From assembly GCA_963921195.1 (NCBI GenBank), contig OY992537.1, positions 207,352,581-207,416,580 of the forward strand: DNA of 64,000 bases. The letters run 5' to 3'. This document shows, piece after piece, positions 12,160-22,754 of this stretch (position 1 is the stretch's first letter; each line of letters opens with the position of its first letter). The translations under genes and the position numbers were made by a program. The DNA is from Pegoplata infirma. Taxonomy: Eukaryota > Arthropoda > Insecta > Diptera > Anthomyiidae. The notes below the pieces were generated by a model. It was not told where the DNA came from and ran no database searches. It saw only the letters and a program-made list of their open reading frames with translations.

Positions 12160-13430
12160 TATCAAATTGTTTTCGAAAAAAATGTTAATGTTTGCACTGT
12201 GCTAATTTTATACAATAATGGGGTATATAACGCAGCGGTTACCAACCTTTTTGGCTCGCGTACCCCTAATTGTAAATTTTATCAGCCGCGTACCCCCCAA
12301 CGAGTTTTTTGTTTTCGTTAAAAAACTGTACATAAAAATAATAGAGTTAATTTTGAAATAATTTAGGGGAGATCAAAACAATGGTGGTATTTTTTTTTGG
12401 AAAAATTATCGCTACTTGGGGTGGTTCAATGCAAAGCAAAAAGGGCTGAAAATATTGCAAATCCGATTTCACCAGTCAATTCTACACCAAAAATTAAAAC
12501 AACGGAGTCTTTTGAACTCTCAAAAAAAATTCCAAAAACCCTTCACAGGGGGCGGAAATATAATGTTTTCATTTTTTTTAAAGCTTTTTTTTAATACGAG
12601 GGCAGACCAATAATTCCGTGACTTTTCGAATGAAACACCCTCGTATATACAATGAAAGGTCATTTTGAGCTTAACAAAATGGTATCAAAATTTCCACTCT
12701 ATCACAACCTGTCTCAAAAATGCCCAAAAACGAACTTTGACATAAATTTGCTCAAAAACCTTACATCATAGAAAAGTTTGGGAACCTTATTCGGAATCAG
12801 CATCGAAAGGGTAATCGAAAACAAGTGGTCAGATCTCAAAATACCATCCAAAAATATCGCAAAAATGCTCTCTAAATTGCACCAAAAAAATTTTTTTGTT
12901 AACTTTGACCTCAACTTTCATAAAACCTGAAATTCTAATCTTAAACGAATGTACAAATTACTAAAATTTTGCGTACCCCCGCGGTCAGTTTCGCGTACCC
13001 CCTAGTGGTACGCGTATCATAGGTTGGTAACCGCTGATATAACGTATTCGTATGAGTAATAACAACACTTCAAAAATATATTAAATAGAGATGGGATCGT
13101 GAGTTTTTAACGATCACGCACGCTCATGAAAGAAAAATTATAATCTCGCACGATATTTTATTTTGCTCACGCTAATTCTCCCTCACGTGAGTAGAAAAAA
13201 ATTAAGTCACGATCACGATGTTCCCGTGAGTAAAATATCGTGCGCGAATAAACTTTTCCTTTAATTAGAGTCCGTGATTGTTAATAAAAACTCATTAAAG
13301 ACCCCCATCGCTATTTTATATATTTTTTAAGTGTTTTTATTACTCATACGCATACGTTATATACCCCATTAATGCATAAAATTAGCATAGGGTAAACTTA
13401 AAAAAAAAAATTTCGAAAATTAGGTAAAAC
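12160..13430. repeat. Foldback Y, arms split by a hAT
   Basis: The left arm (through 12232 and 13037-13088) and the right arm (13311-13397 and beyond) are inverted copies with GCTAATTTTATACAATAATG, GGTATATAACGTAT and ATGAGTAATAA. The spacer at 13088-13310 is rich in CGTGAG/CTCACG words. The right arm gives the uninterrupted version of the site occupied by the hAT at 12233. Confidence 0.7.
12233..13036. mobile_element. hAT-type element, CAGCGGTTACCAACC ends
   Basis: The terminal inverted repeat CAGCGGTTACCAACC is perfect at both ends, with an exact 8-bp TSD ATATAACG (12225-12232, 13037-13044). The CAGNGGTT..CAACC form is typical of many hAT families. The opposite arm of foldback Y supplies an empty site with a single ATATAACG. 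The 804-bp interior carries GCGTACCCCC repeats near the ends and no transposase. Confidence 0.92.
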
Positions 13431-13534
13431 ACATCTATGAAAATTTCAGAACAGATAGAAATAATTAAACAAAAAAAGCGGTGTGTTTCAGTTTAAGTTT
13501 AAATTTTGAGGATGTTTATTCTGGCTCGAGGTCA

Positions 13535-14604
13535 CACTCAAAAAAAAGTGAACTAAAATCTGGGAAAATTAACTTAATTTTAAGAAAAAGAGGAAATGAT
13601 TTGGCTCCAAAGATTTTGTTTCTTGGTTTTAGTTCATAATTTTCCGAAAAATAAGGAAAAAAAAGTTAATTAATTTTAAGCCAATTTTAACTAGAAAATG
13701 GGAAAAATTTTATTACACTTTAGTTCATTCACATTTTAAAACTGGATTGGGTCTAGACCCTGGACCCATGGGTTTTGACCCCATGGGTACAGCCCCTTTA
13801 AGGGTCCCCATAGATTTTGACCCAATATTTGTGTCCGTTTCGCTCTAACTTGCTTAGTTTTTGAGATACGGTAATAAGGGGTCTGATAGGGTCTTGAGAA
13901 TCTTAAAAACTGGATATCTCAAAAACTATTTCGGGTATATTGCGGAAGGTTTCTACGAGTCAAGATCTACAAAAATGTCGTTGGACTTTTTCTCGTGTTG
14001 GCAGTATTTACCGAGATATGTGCATATATAAAATCTCGGGAATTTCAAATTTTAGATCTAAAATTAGGGTCTTGAGACCCCGACAGATATACAGAGCTAG
14101 GCTTTTACATATTTTGCCTTGTTGTCTTTCTTTTGAAAGATTTCGTCCGTTGCGCTCTATCTCGCTTAGTTTTCGAGATATCGCCAATTTGAATTTTTAA
14201 CTAAATTCTAAGAAGTTATTTACTAAATTCTCAGAAGTTATTAACTAAATTCTAAGAAATACACTTCCTCAATTCAAAGAAGAGAAATACGATGATGTTT
14301 TTTTTTAGTAAATTTTAACTAAACTTGAACTAAATTGTTTTTTAAGAAATATGTCTTAAAAATGAAGATACGTTTCTTAGATTTGTAGAAAATTTCTTTG
14401 GCAGTAAGAATTTTTTTCCTAATATTTAAAAATTCCATTTAAAGGAAACTATGAACTACTTATAGTAAATGAACTAAACTTTTTTCCTTAAAGTTAAGAA
14501 AATTTCTCATTTTTTAGTTAAATTTTACTAAATTTTAGGAAAATTCATGAAAAATTTTCAAAGACATTTTTTCCTTAATTTTAGTTATGTCTTTTTTTTC
14601 AGTG
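13535..14604. mobile_element. CACTC..CAGTG MITE (M8) with CA target
   Basis: The ends CACTCAAAAAAAAGTG and TTTTTTCAGTG are flanked by CA on both sides. D1 reads GAGGTCATTATT without interruption, so M8 sits at a duplicated CA, a variant of the TA seen for its relatives. The interior holds GGGTCTAGACCC/GACCCCATGGGT palindromic words (13745-13800) and diverged TAAATTCTMAGAAGTTAT repeats (14200-14250). Confidence 0.7.
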
Positions 14605-14810
14605 CATTATTTCCTTTAATAATTAAAACTATGATATTCTCATAGCATAATTTTCAAGAAAATTATTTTTCTGTTTTAAATTTATTTATGTTGGTCACTT
14701 TTGCAAGACTTAATCGACACGTGTTTCGAAATTTGTCAGATTTCATTGTCTAGATTATTTAGCAAAAATAGACACGATTTACTACAAAGTAGCAAACGAG
14801 TCAAATGACA

Positions 14811-14935
14811 AATCGTTTGTGCACAAACTTAAATATTAATACATATTCGACTCTATCCACAATGGGAATTAGAAAGACGAAGAAATTGGATAGAGTCGAA
14901 TATGTATTAATATTTTAGTTTGTGCACAAACGATT
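14811..14935. repeat. Near-perfect 48-bp-arm palindrome O
   Basis: The arms 14811-14858 and 14888-14935 (AATCGTTTGTGCACAAACT, ATTCGACTCTATCC and inverses) flank a 29-bp spacer at the centre of D3. No transcript-like signal is evident. Confidence 0.85.
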
Positions 14936-15283
14936 TGACATTAGACTCGCTTGCTAAATTACCAAAAATAACCAACATATTGCAACATACATAAATTTAA
15001 AACAGAAAAATAATTTTGTTGAAAATTATGCTATGAGAATATCATGGTTTTAATTAGTAAAGAAAATAATGACCTCGAGCCAGAGTAAACATCCTCGAAA
15101 TATATTATTTTTAAGGTCGAATTAAACAATTTTTATTTTTTAATAAAAATTAATCAGAATTTTAAATTTAAATTAAAAAAAATCAGAACATCTTTTGAAA
15201 ATTTTTAAATCTTTTAACATGATAATGTTTTTAGGCTGGTTAGGCTAATTTTAAAAAAGTTGCAGGACGCCACCTCAGTTTGA

Positions 15284-15292
15284 CTATATAAG
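15284..15292 (+). promoter_or_regulatory. TATA-box-like motif in R1
   Basis: CTATATAAG lies in a conserved block (CAGTTTGACTATATAAGC) that R2 keeps as CTATAAAAG at 22825-22833. The A/T swap preserves the TATA character. A role as the element's own promoter is an inference. Confidence 0.35.
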
Positions 15293-15385
15293 CTAACAAT
15301 TAACGAAAAAGAAAACAAGAATTACTATTTTCATTTTCTTAAAACCAAAAATTTTAATAACTTGGGTTTGTAACTTGGATAATAA

Positions 15386-15428
15386 TTCACCTCTTGGTGA
15401 ATAAAACCGTTTTTCACCAGCTGGTGAA
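15386..15428. promoter_or_regulatory. Paired TTCACC(N4)GGTGAA palindromes in R1
   Basis: TTCACCTCTTGGTGAA (15386-15401) and TTCACCAGCTGGTGAA (15413-15428) begin 27 bp apart. R2 has the same pair and spacing at 22927 and 22954, with changes only in the 4-bp centre. Two dyads with constant spacing look like a paired binding site or cruciform. Confidence 0.5.
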
Positions 15429-15440
15429 TAAAAAGTAACA

Positions 15441-15955
15441 TAATTATTTTTCAACAATTTTTTTTTATCATTTTTTTTTCATAATTTTTTTTTTTTTTTT
15501 TCATCAATTTTTTTATCAATTTTTATTTTTTTTTTCATCAAACTTTTTTATTTTTCATAAATTTTTTTTTTTATCAAACTTTTTTTTTTCATTATTTTTT
15601 TTCATTATTTTTTTTCCTCATTTTTTTTTTCATAAAATTTTTTTTTTCATTAATTTTTTTTTTTCATTAATTTTTTTGTTCATCAAATTTTTTTTTGCAT
15701 CAAAAATTTTTTTTTATAAATTTTTGTGTTTTTTCCTCAAATTTTTTTTTCATCAAATTTTTTTTTTCATAATTTTTTTTTTATCATATTTTTTTTTCAT
15801 CAATTTTGTTATCAAATTTTTTATTATAAATTTTTTTCTCACCAAAAATTTTTTTATCATAATTTTTTTTTACATCAAAAAATTTTCTTTTCATCAACAA
15901 AATTCATAAAAAACTTTTTTTCATCAAAATTTGTTTTCATTAATTTTTTTTGACA
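15441..15955. repeat. T-rich minisatellite of R1
   Basis: Irregular units of about 12-18 bp of the form T(8-10)CATCAAA are repeated for about 500 bp. Apparent Phe-rich reading frames here are artefacts of the repeat. Confidence 0.85.
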
Positions 15956-16404
15956 TAATTTTGTTTATTGTGAAAAAAAATCATTTTTTTTTTACCAAAA
16001 CTACTTTTTCACCAAGTCTAAGCTTTTCGCATAAAAATTTTCCATTTGTTTATGAAATGTACATAAAACAAGTGAGAGTGGTATATTCTTTGGTGCCGAA
16101 TCTTTTATACTATTCAAAATGTAAAAACACTTTATTGCACTTATTTTTGCACTCACTTACGAAATGTACAGCTCTTTTGGTTTTTTTAATGGGGACCTCG
16201 ACTGATATTTCAATTCGTTTTGCATGGAATAGCAAAGTAATATAACATTATTTTTTCTAAAAAAACTTTGATTTGGCAAGTACACCCAAATCTTTCGCAA
16301 AACATTATCATGATTTAATGTTTTGGGCAAGAGTACAAAATTCGCAGGCATATTTTCGATAGCCTTTACAAAAATCCAAAAAAAAACTTTTATTTTAAAG
16401 ACAT

Positions 16405-17143
16405 CCCCAGCAAAACTTAGATTACCAAATAAGGTATAAAATAAGGTATAGGATCTCTTATTTTATACATTGCAGCATTGATGATTTTAACAGGCGACGA
16501 GACTCAAAGTAATGCATCCACATTATCACAAAGAATACCAGTAAGGTATAAAATAAGTCATAAATTTATAACGAAGAATACGAGTAAGGTGTAAAATATA
16601 TCATATTTTATAGGTTACGAGAAATGAAATAATATAGCATACCAGAAGGTAATATATAAGGGGTTACGAGTAGTGAAAAAGTAATTTTGTATTAAATTTA
16701 CTCACGTGATTGTAAGTGAGTGTAAGTAGATAAAATATGCTCGTGAGTGTGTGTCGTTAGAAATTTCCTGTCGTGAGCCCATCTCTAGTTTAAACTTATG
16801 AATTTTTTTAAAAATAATTCTTTTTTATGTTTTTGTAATGCATTATGCATCCAATTATAAATAATGCATTATTTCAAACTTTCAAATAATACATAATGTA
16901 ACCAAATATAAGTCATCTATGATTTAATGTTTAGAAATAACAAATATGAAATACATTTTTTCCAATAATCATGCATTACGTAGCAAATTATTAGTAATGC
17001 ATTATTTTTCACTTGAAAATAATACGTTGTGGAACAAATGTTTGGTAAGACATCATAAAATAATGCTACAAATAAGTTATATGCATTACCTGGTAATGTG
17101 TTATATAATCACTACCCATTACCAAAGTTTTGCTGGGTCCCTG
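16405..17143. repeat. Inverted-end repeat U (CCCAGCAAAACTT)
   Basis: CCCCAGCAAAACTTAGATTACC on the left (written here in shortened form CCCAGCAAAACTT..TTACC) is inverted as GGTAATG..TTACCAAAGTTTTGCTGGG on the right. Inside are direct repeats of GTAAGGTATAAAATA and several TAATGCATTA palindromes. The TSD is unclear. No gene is present. Confidence 0.45.
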
Positions 17144-17560
17144 TGTTTCATTAAATTTGCACAAATAATGAAATAAATATACACAATTAAAAAAAATAAC
17201 TTAGTCAAAACATTAGTAGTGGTGTTGTAATTTACTTCAACTAAACTTTGGCAAAAAAAGTTTTAAAAATTGAATTTTTACAAAGCTTTTTGGTAATTTA
17301 CTATTGGTAAAATAGAAACTTTTTTTGGTAGTTTTACTATATTTTTTTGATATTTTTTTTTTATTTTACAATAATTTTAGCATAAATGTTAGAAGTTTCG
17401 TTAAACAAATTGTAATACTTTTATTTTTTTTCTTAGTTTTAAGAAAAACCAACTTTGTTTAAAGTGTTCTACACCTTTTCCAATTGTATTTCAGAAATTA
17501 TCAATTGTATTTCAGAAGTTATCAATTGTATTTCAGAATTTATGTGATACATATTTGTTA
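17144..17560. repeat. A+T-rich stretch with a 3 x 21-bp tandem repeat
   Basis: CAATTGTATTTCAGAANTTAT is repeated three times from 17481 to 17543. Nothing else is recognised in the interval. Confidence 0.7.
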
Positions 17561-17578
17561 TCCCTAGGAGGTTCAACC

Positions 17579-18175
17579 AGGTCTGAGCAGACCTTTTGGG
17601 TAATAAACTGTGTATAAATCTATTGTTTTTCGTTTTAGAGACGAATCCGTTTATGACTTCCTGGAAGCGGGTCTTGAGAACAAACTTAGCTCAACATCAG
17701 ACTGCTTATATGTTTCTATGAGGTTTTATTCGTGTTTAGAAAAAAATAGTCATAATCCTACAAACTAGGTCTGTGCAGAACTATGAATTTGAATGAATGG
17801 TAAGGCATGTTATTGAAATTTGTTTTGTCTTTTGTGCTCGTAAAATGTGTAAGGGGACCGTACAAACACATTGACATTCAATTTTATGAAATTCGTACGT
17901 TTTCACTTACTTGGCTAGGTTTCACTTACTTGGCTAGGTTCAAATATCGGTCCAAAAACAAACAAAAATATAGGTCTGCGCAGACATAGTTTTCATGATT
18001 GCCAAGGTCTAGGCAGACCTAAAAGTTATTTGAATGGTGTGGCAAGCGATTGAACTTTTTTTTGAGTTTTTTGTGCTAAGAATGTGTATGCATAACGTAC
18101 AAACATATTTACATTCACTTTTAGGATTTCTGCTTATGTAAACCCCTACAAATCACAATAGGTCTGCGAAGACCT
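17579..18175. repeat. Diverged tandem repeat punctuated by AGGTCTGNGCAGACCT palindromes
   Basis: Five copies of a 16-bp dyad start at 17579, 17767, 17972, 18005 and 18160. Between them, two diverged units share GAATGGT..GGCA, TTTTGTGCT, AATGTGTA and GTACAAACA..TTNACATTCA. Short frames here are not conserved between units. Function unknown. Confidence 0.7.
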
Positions 18176-18283
18176 AGTTGTTACGTTTGTGACTTTTTTT
18201 TCCTGAACATCCTAGGGTTAAATGTGAATAATAGTTTTGATCACACGATCAATTATTTTTATTTATTCTTTCTATTTATTTAC

Positions 18284-18458
18284 AACTTTTTTTTTTTTTT
18301 TTAATAAACTCAACCTAGCCGAGAACTCAACTCAACCTAACCGGTAACAATGACCGTCGTCTCGTTGTAGCGAAAAAACCAAGGGTGATGGTGGGAATCG
18401 AACCCACGACCCCCACGTTGAAAGGCTAGCACGCTACCAACTAGCCTACGGGGCCCCC
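18284..18458 (-). mobile_element. tRNA-derived SINE
   Basis: On the minus strand a tRNA-like head has RNA polymerase III boxes: TAGGCTAGTTGG (A box, 18437-18448) and GGTTCGATTCC (B box, exact, 18394-18404). A body of about 85 bp with GGTTAGGTTGAG and a second AGGTTGAG follows, ending in an A run of about 17. The acceptor stem cannot pair and the anticodon arm is weak, so it is not a working tRNA. ATGTGAATA occurs on both sides (18222-18231 region and 18460-18468) and may be the TSD if the tail is longer. Confidence 0.82.
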
Positions 18459-18757
18459 TATGTGAATATTACTAAGAATCTTGATAAGAAGGCACACATG
18501 AATTATTTAAGTCTGCTCTATTGACCGTAATTCATTACAAATCGGCGAAAATGCAAAAAATTTTATTTTCAAAAATTTGAATTTCTAAAAATTGTGCATA
18601 TGAGCCCTTGCTATCAAGCACATTGGGGTATTGGAAAACTGGTTTCTTAATAATTACACCTACATTTAGTTATAATGGGATATACATAGGGTGACCATTT
18701 TTTTCTGAACGCAAATCAGTACGTCCAAGTTTTTTTTTTTTTTTTTCTAGAAATAAT

Positions 18758-19518
18758 CATTGGCGTAGGAAGCCAACATTTCTGGGGGGGGCTAAAGCCC
18801 CCCTAGATTTTTTTGAATTTTTTGGTATTATTTTTTTAATAGAAAAACCCAGAACTATTCCTGAAGCGTTCCCTTTAACATGCGTCTAGGTGTCCTAGAA
18901 ACGAATGCCCCCCGAAAGCGGGTAAAAATTCATATATTTTTTTTAAACAAATTTTGATGCTGAAGATTTTTCGGAAATTTATAACTCCCAGATATGTTTT
19001 GAGAATGAAAGATTTTTAATGTTTTTCCTGTAGTAAAATCATTAGATTACTATGGCTTTTTTCAAGAAAAAGTTCTGATGATTGCAAAAGTTGATGATTA
19101 TTAGTCAAAATTCTCAGATTCTTTCTTCCAATAACTTTTGTCTATAAAAAAACCCCTCAGAATTTAGAAACTTTTTTAAATCAAAATGTTAAAATATTTT
19201 CCTGAAGTTAAAACCCTAAGATTCGGTAAAGTCTTTATTACTGACAAAAACATCAAATTCATATAAAAACTTTTTTCAATAATTCAGACTATTTTTCAAT
19301 GGGAAAAACTATTAGCTCTAATATAATTATCATAACGAGTCCTTAACACTCGTATAATAATCATAACGAGTCCTAAAGACTCATTATTATTATTTATTGT
19401 TGCAAAAATTAATGAAATCATTATATTAAAAAAAAATGTGAATGATTAAAATTCTGGGGGGGGGCTAAAATTGTCCTGGGGGGCTAAGCCCCCCCAGAGA
19501 GGGCTATCTACGCCTATG
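18758..19518. mobile_element. Nested hAT-type MITE, CATNGGCGTAG ends
   Basis: Ends CATTGGCGTAGGAAGCC and, inverted, CATAGGCGTAGATAGCC; exact 8-bp TSD GAAATAAT at 18750-18757 and 19519-19526. Subterminal GGGGGGGCTAAAGCCCCCCT and GGGGGGCTAAGCCCCCC can fold. 761 bp, non-coding. Confidence 0.9.
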
Positions 19519-19631
19519 GAAATAATTTTCTGAAACTCTTTTCTATGGGAAAACACTGATAATATTTTCAACACCCAAAAAATGTCGGCTAAACTAACAA
19601 GCTTTCAGTAAAAACAACTGTTAAAAATCCA

Positions 19632-19855
19632 CTGATATGAACTTTTATCGTTATTTTTGCAGAAAATTTAGTAGACTTTAAACAACTTCATTTGAATGTT
19701 TTGATCGTTTCAGTGCAGAAAATAAAACAAAAACTGTTAAAAAACAACTGACATGAACTTTTGTCGTTGTTTTGCAGAAATTTAGTTCACTTTAAACAAC
19801 TTCGTTTAAATGTTTTGATCGTTTCAGTGCAGAAAATATAACAAAAACCCTCAGG
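19632..19855. repeat. Two-copy tandem repeat, period 116 bp
   Basis: Two units starting at 19632 and 19748 share ATGAACTTTTRTCGTT, TAAACAACTTC and TTTTGATCGTTTCAGTGCAG with a few substitutions. It lies inside the hAT at 18687. Confidence 0.8.
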
Positions 19856-20095
19856 TGTTGAGAATAAGAAAATCACTCAGATTCTAAGGACTTTTTTGGT
19901 ATGGACTCATGCAATTACGTTATCTTTCTAAAAAATATAGAAAATTAATGGTCCCGGGAACATTTCAAAATTCAAAAATCAGTACATATTTCAAGAAATC
20001 AGTACAAATCAGTACAACATTTTTTGATCAGTACACGTGATCAAAAATCAGTACATGTACTGATCAAATCAGTACGAATGGGCAGCCTAGATATA

Positions 20096-20323
20096 CACTC
20101 AAAATAATTCTACAGTAAAAGGTTTAGTAACTCATATTGTACCAAAATCTACTAATAAGTTACTAATTTTAGTATCTTCAAAGTACTAAAATTAGTAATT
20201 TTTACTGGTTTCGAATAATATTAGTTAAACATTTTAGTATTGGTTACCAATTTCTGCACTAGGTCCTTTTGGACTAGAATTTCGTTAAATTTTTAGTATT
20301 GAATACCCACGTTTTTTTGGGTG
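20096..20323. mobile_element. CACTC..GGGTG MITE (M1), TA target
   Basis: The ends TA|CACTCAAAATAA and TTTTTTGGGTG|TA bound a 228-bp unit rich in TACTAAAATTAGTA palindromic words. Its left boundary was later hit by the adjoining hAT. Confidence 0.65.
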
Positions 20324-21020
20324 TACTTTAACATTATGAACAACTTTCCCACAATGTTATCTTTTCAATACTCCCTTCTCCTGTGGTCTCTTTTACTTAC
20401 TCTAAAACCATTATTTGTCTCATCAACACCTGTTGCTTTTTTGTCCATCGCAGATCTTTAAAACCACAACTAATTAAAAAAAAAAAAAAATTTTTTTGAA
20501 TAGTAACCGACCAAAAACTCACACCCCAGGTGGTTTTTAAACCGACACCAACAAAAAAAAATTAAAACACTATTGAAAAGATGTTAAAGCCACTAACAAA
20601 AGAAAACCTACAAAAAAAGGCAATAAAAAACTAAAATTAGCCGACAATTTAAAATAAACATAGAAATAAAACATTCAAAAACCAAACAACTGATAAAGAA
20701 AGAAAAAATAAACTACACAAACACGGGAAAGGGCCCAAAATATCCACTATAAAGAAAATACAAAACGAAAGTAATAAATTTTCCAAGGAGCACAATATAA
20801 AAAAAAACCAACGAAGAAAATTACTACATGAAAAAAAAACGTCACATTAGAACACATTATTGGGAAATTACGGTCTTAAGGAATATTTAAAAAACCCAGC
20901 GAAAATTGGCGAAGGCAAATTCGTTTTTTGAAAATAAATTTCTACTCTAAAAGAAATCTTTTTGCTTTACTCTTATCTGACAGAACAAACACATTAACAC
21001 GGCTACTGCTCAACCGATTT
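20324..21020. other. Less A+T-rich stretch, no gene recognised
   Basis: The section near 20340-20880 is A- and C-rich (CTCACACCCCAGGTGG) and shares nothing with other parts of the window. It may be single-copy, but I cannot support a gene. Confidence 0.4.
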
Positions 21021-21029
21021 CAGACATAC

Positions 21030-21660
21030 ACAGAAATAACACAGGTTGACAAAATTTGAACTTTTTCAATTTGCCTGACCTTTGACAACTGACTTATATG
21101 GATTTTAGTGTGCTGATTCCGAATCTGTTATCCAATTGTTTCCATCAGCTTGCGTTCGCGAGCAAATCGCTGATAAAAAGTCGAAAAAGTGCGTTTTTTT
21201 ACCAATTTTGCTTGGTTATTATTTCCAAAAAAAATTTAGTGCCTCAGTTTTAAATACGAACTTAACTATATTAGATGCCAGTATTCCAAAACTGGTATTA
21301 GGTTTTTTCTGATAGTTTTAGTTTTCGAGTTATTAAAAAGGGCATAAATATTCAGTCGAAATTAAAGGGGTTATAAATTTAAAAATTTTATTTTAGCGAA
21401 ATCTCAAAAGCTAAAGATGACTCAACAAAAGTAAGAGCTTTTTTGGAATCTAAAACCGTCATTCACTTTTTTGGTGTAAGACAAGTGTTGGTAAATATAT
21501 ACTCACAAACATGCAAAAAACAGCCTATTTTTAAAGTTTCCTTTTGGCTATATCTCGAAAACTAGAGCTGACCCAAAAAAACGGTAGCCAGATTTGAAAT
21601 CAGCGTATCCCTAATACCCAAAATTAGCTATCAGAACCCGGGCAAAAAAAAAGTGTTGCC
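21030..21660. repeat. Repeat T, related to the right end of the 59764 hAT
   Basis: GTGCTGATTCCGAATCTGTT and CGCGAGCAAATCGCTGATAA with GTCGAAAAAGT match, in reverse, 63740-63840 (GTGCTGATTCAGAATCTGTT on the minus strand). End-like ACAGGTTGACA and TGTTGCCCTGT are present, without a matching TSD. Confidence 0.45.
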
Positions 21661-22049
21661 CTGTATAATTATTTGTGTGTCCCGTCAAATTTAAATTTTC
21701 GAATTTCATGTCGTAATGCCTGACAAACAATGGCCGCGTTGGAGCTGATTGTATTAAAATTTATGAAAAAATGTAGCAAGGTCATCTTCAGTCGGCAACA
21801 AGCGGTCAAAGTTGGAAAAAATTACGTATTTCGACCAAAATTCGTGTCCGGTTTTTTGACCAAATCCGGCTTAAAAACTCAGAAATTTGGCGCACTTCAT
21901 TTGAAAAATATTAAAAAAATTCCAAAACCGTAATTTTGGTCCACAGATACTGATTTTTTAACATAAAAAGTTTTGGATTTTTTTAAATATTTTTCCAATA
22001 AAGTACGAAAAATTTCCGAATTTTTGAGCCGGATTTGGTCAAAAAATTC

Positions 22050-22556
22050 TTTTTTTTTTTTTCATCCCATTTTATTTACACCTGTCTTTATATGACAATT
22101 AGTAATTAGTTTTAAGGTTTGGGTATTAATTATCTTAAATCAACACTTAAGATAGCTTATTTTTAGTGTTAGTAAAATTTTTTTTTTTTGTTAAATTTTA
22201 TAAAATACATTGCGCCAAATTACAAGAATCGGGCATATAGCTCCGATGGAGTGCATCGCTTTAGTCTTCTTGAACCTGAGAGCTCATTATTGGGTAGTTG
22301 TTTGATTTCATTGTTAGAATGAGATGTAAGCTTGATTGTATGTTTTAGGCTGGAGTTTTTTATGACCTCTTGGACTGTGCTGACGTTAAGATCACGATGT
22401 ATACTTTCATTGGATATGTACCATTCGGCGTTTATAATAGTTCTCAGTATTTTTGATTGAGCTCGCTGGATGATTTTTATATTTGAGTTGCTTGCAGTAC
22501 CCCAGAGTTCTGCACCATATTTCCAAATAGGAGCTATTATGGTTTTGTATATGAGT
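22050..22556 (-). mobile_element. 5'-truncated Jockey-type LINE
   Basis: AAAAATTC flanks the insertion (22042-22049, 22557-22564). The left arm of Q2 supplies the uninterrupted order of the site. On the minus strand the RT C-terminal frame is followed by a 3' UTR of about 155 bp and an A tail at 22050-22062. Confidence 0.85.
22220..22556 (-). pseudogene. Jockey-type RT C-terminal fragment
   Basis: The frame carries the block after the RT palm typical of Jockey, Doc and F relatives: LIYKTIIAPIWKYGAELWG, then TASNSNIKIIQRAQSKILR and a downstream tail, to a stop at 22220. Only about 112 residues remain, with the catalytic part lost by 5' truncation. The first five codons of the open frame (from 22570) belong to the host hAT. 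It cannot make a working RT. Confidence 0.88.
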
Positions 22557-22754
22557 AAAAATTCGGACATGAATTTTGGTCGAAATACGTAACCGCTGGT
22601 TGCCGACTTAAGATGACCTTGCGAATTTTTTTCATATTTATTTTTACAATCAGCTCTTACGTGGCCATCGTTTTGCAGGTATTACGACATCAAATTCGAA
22701 ATTTAAATTTGACGGGGCGCCCTAATAATTATTGTTCATTAAGAGCCAATGAGT

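Larger units (their letters stand above)
13497..15107. repeat. Family D foldback D3
   Basis: The left half has GAGGATGTTTATTCTGGCTC and GAGGTCA, and the right half the inverse (GACCTCGAGCCAGAGTAAAC). D-family sequence TTATGTTGGTCAC..GACACGTGTTTCG lies between. It is split by MITE M8 and holds palindrome O at its centre. Confidence 0.65.
15213..16345 (+). repeat. Repeat R, copy R1
   Basis: About 230 bp of conserved head (TTAACATGATAATG to GGTGAATAAAAAGTAACA), a T-rich minisatellite, then a tail with TTCAATTCGTTTTGCATGG and AATAGCAAAGTAATATAAC. The same order occurs in R2 at 22755, and the tail recurs inverted at 43718. A mini-me-like start (about 16065-16150) lies inside. I do not recognise the class; there is no coding frame. 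Confidence 0.7.
18687..20089. mobile_element. hAT-type element, TAGGGTGACCATT ends
   Basis: The ends TAGGGTGACCATT and, inverted, TAGGCTGCCCATT are flanked by exact GATATACA (18679-18686, 20090-20097). The right subterminal region repeats AATCAGTACA, as does the left. It contains another hAT (18758-19518) and an internal tandem duplication. The right TSD overlaps the first two bases of MITE M1, so M1 was there first. No transposase is present. Confidence 0.9.
21673..22724. mobile_element. hAT-type element Q2 with nested Jockey fragment
   Basis: The ends TTGTGTGTCCCGTCAAAT and, inverted, TAGGGCGCCCCGTCAAAT are flanked by exact ATAATTAT (21665-21672, 22725-22732). The two halves form long inverted repeats (GTCATCTTCAGTCGGCAAC and inverse). 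A Jockey-type LINE tail sits in the right arm. Q1 at 1430-2333 is a relative. Confidence 0.85.

Noticed and set aside
15676..15953. Phe/Ile-rich frames in the T-rich minisatellite (also 23367-23594)
   Set aside because: Any frame of T(8-10)CATCAAA repeats reads Phe-rich; these are artefacts.
18386..18458. Functional tRNA gene
   Set aside because: The acceptor stem does not pair, the anticodon arm is broken and a SINE body with A tail follows.
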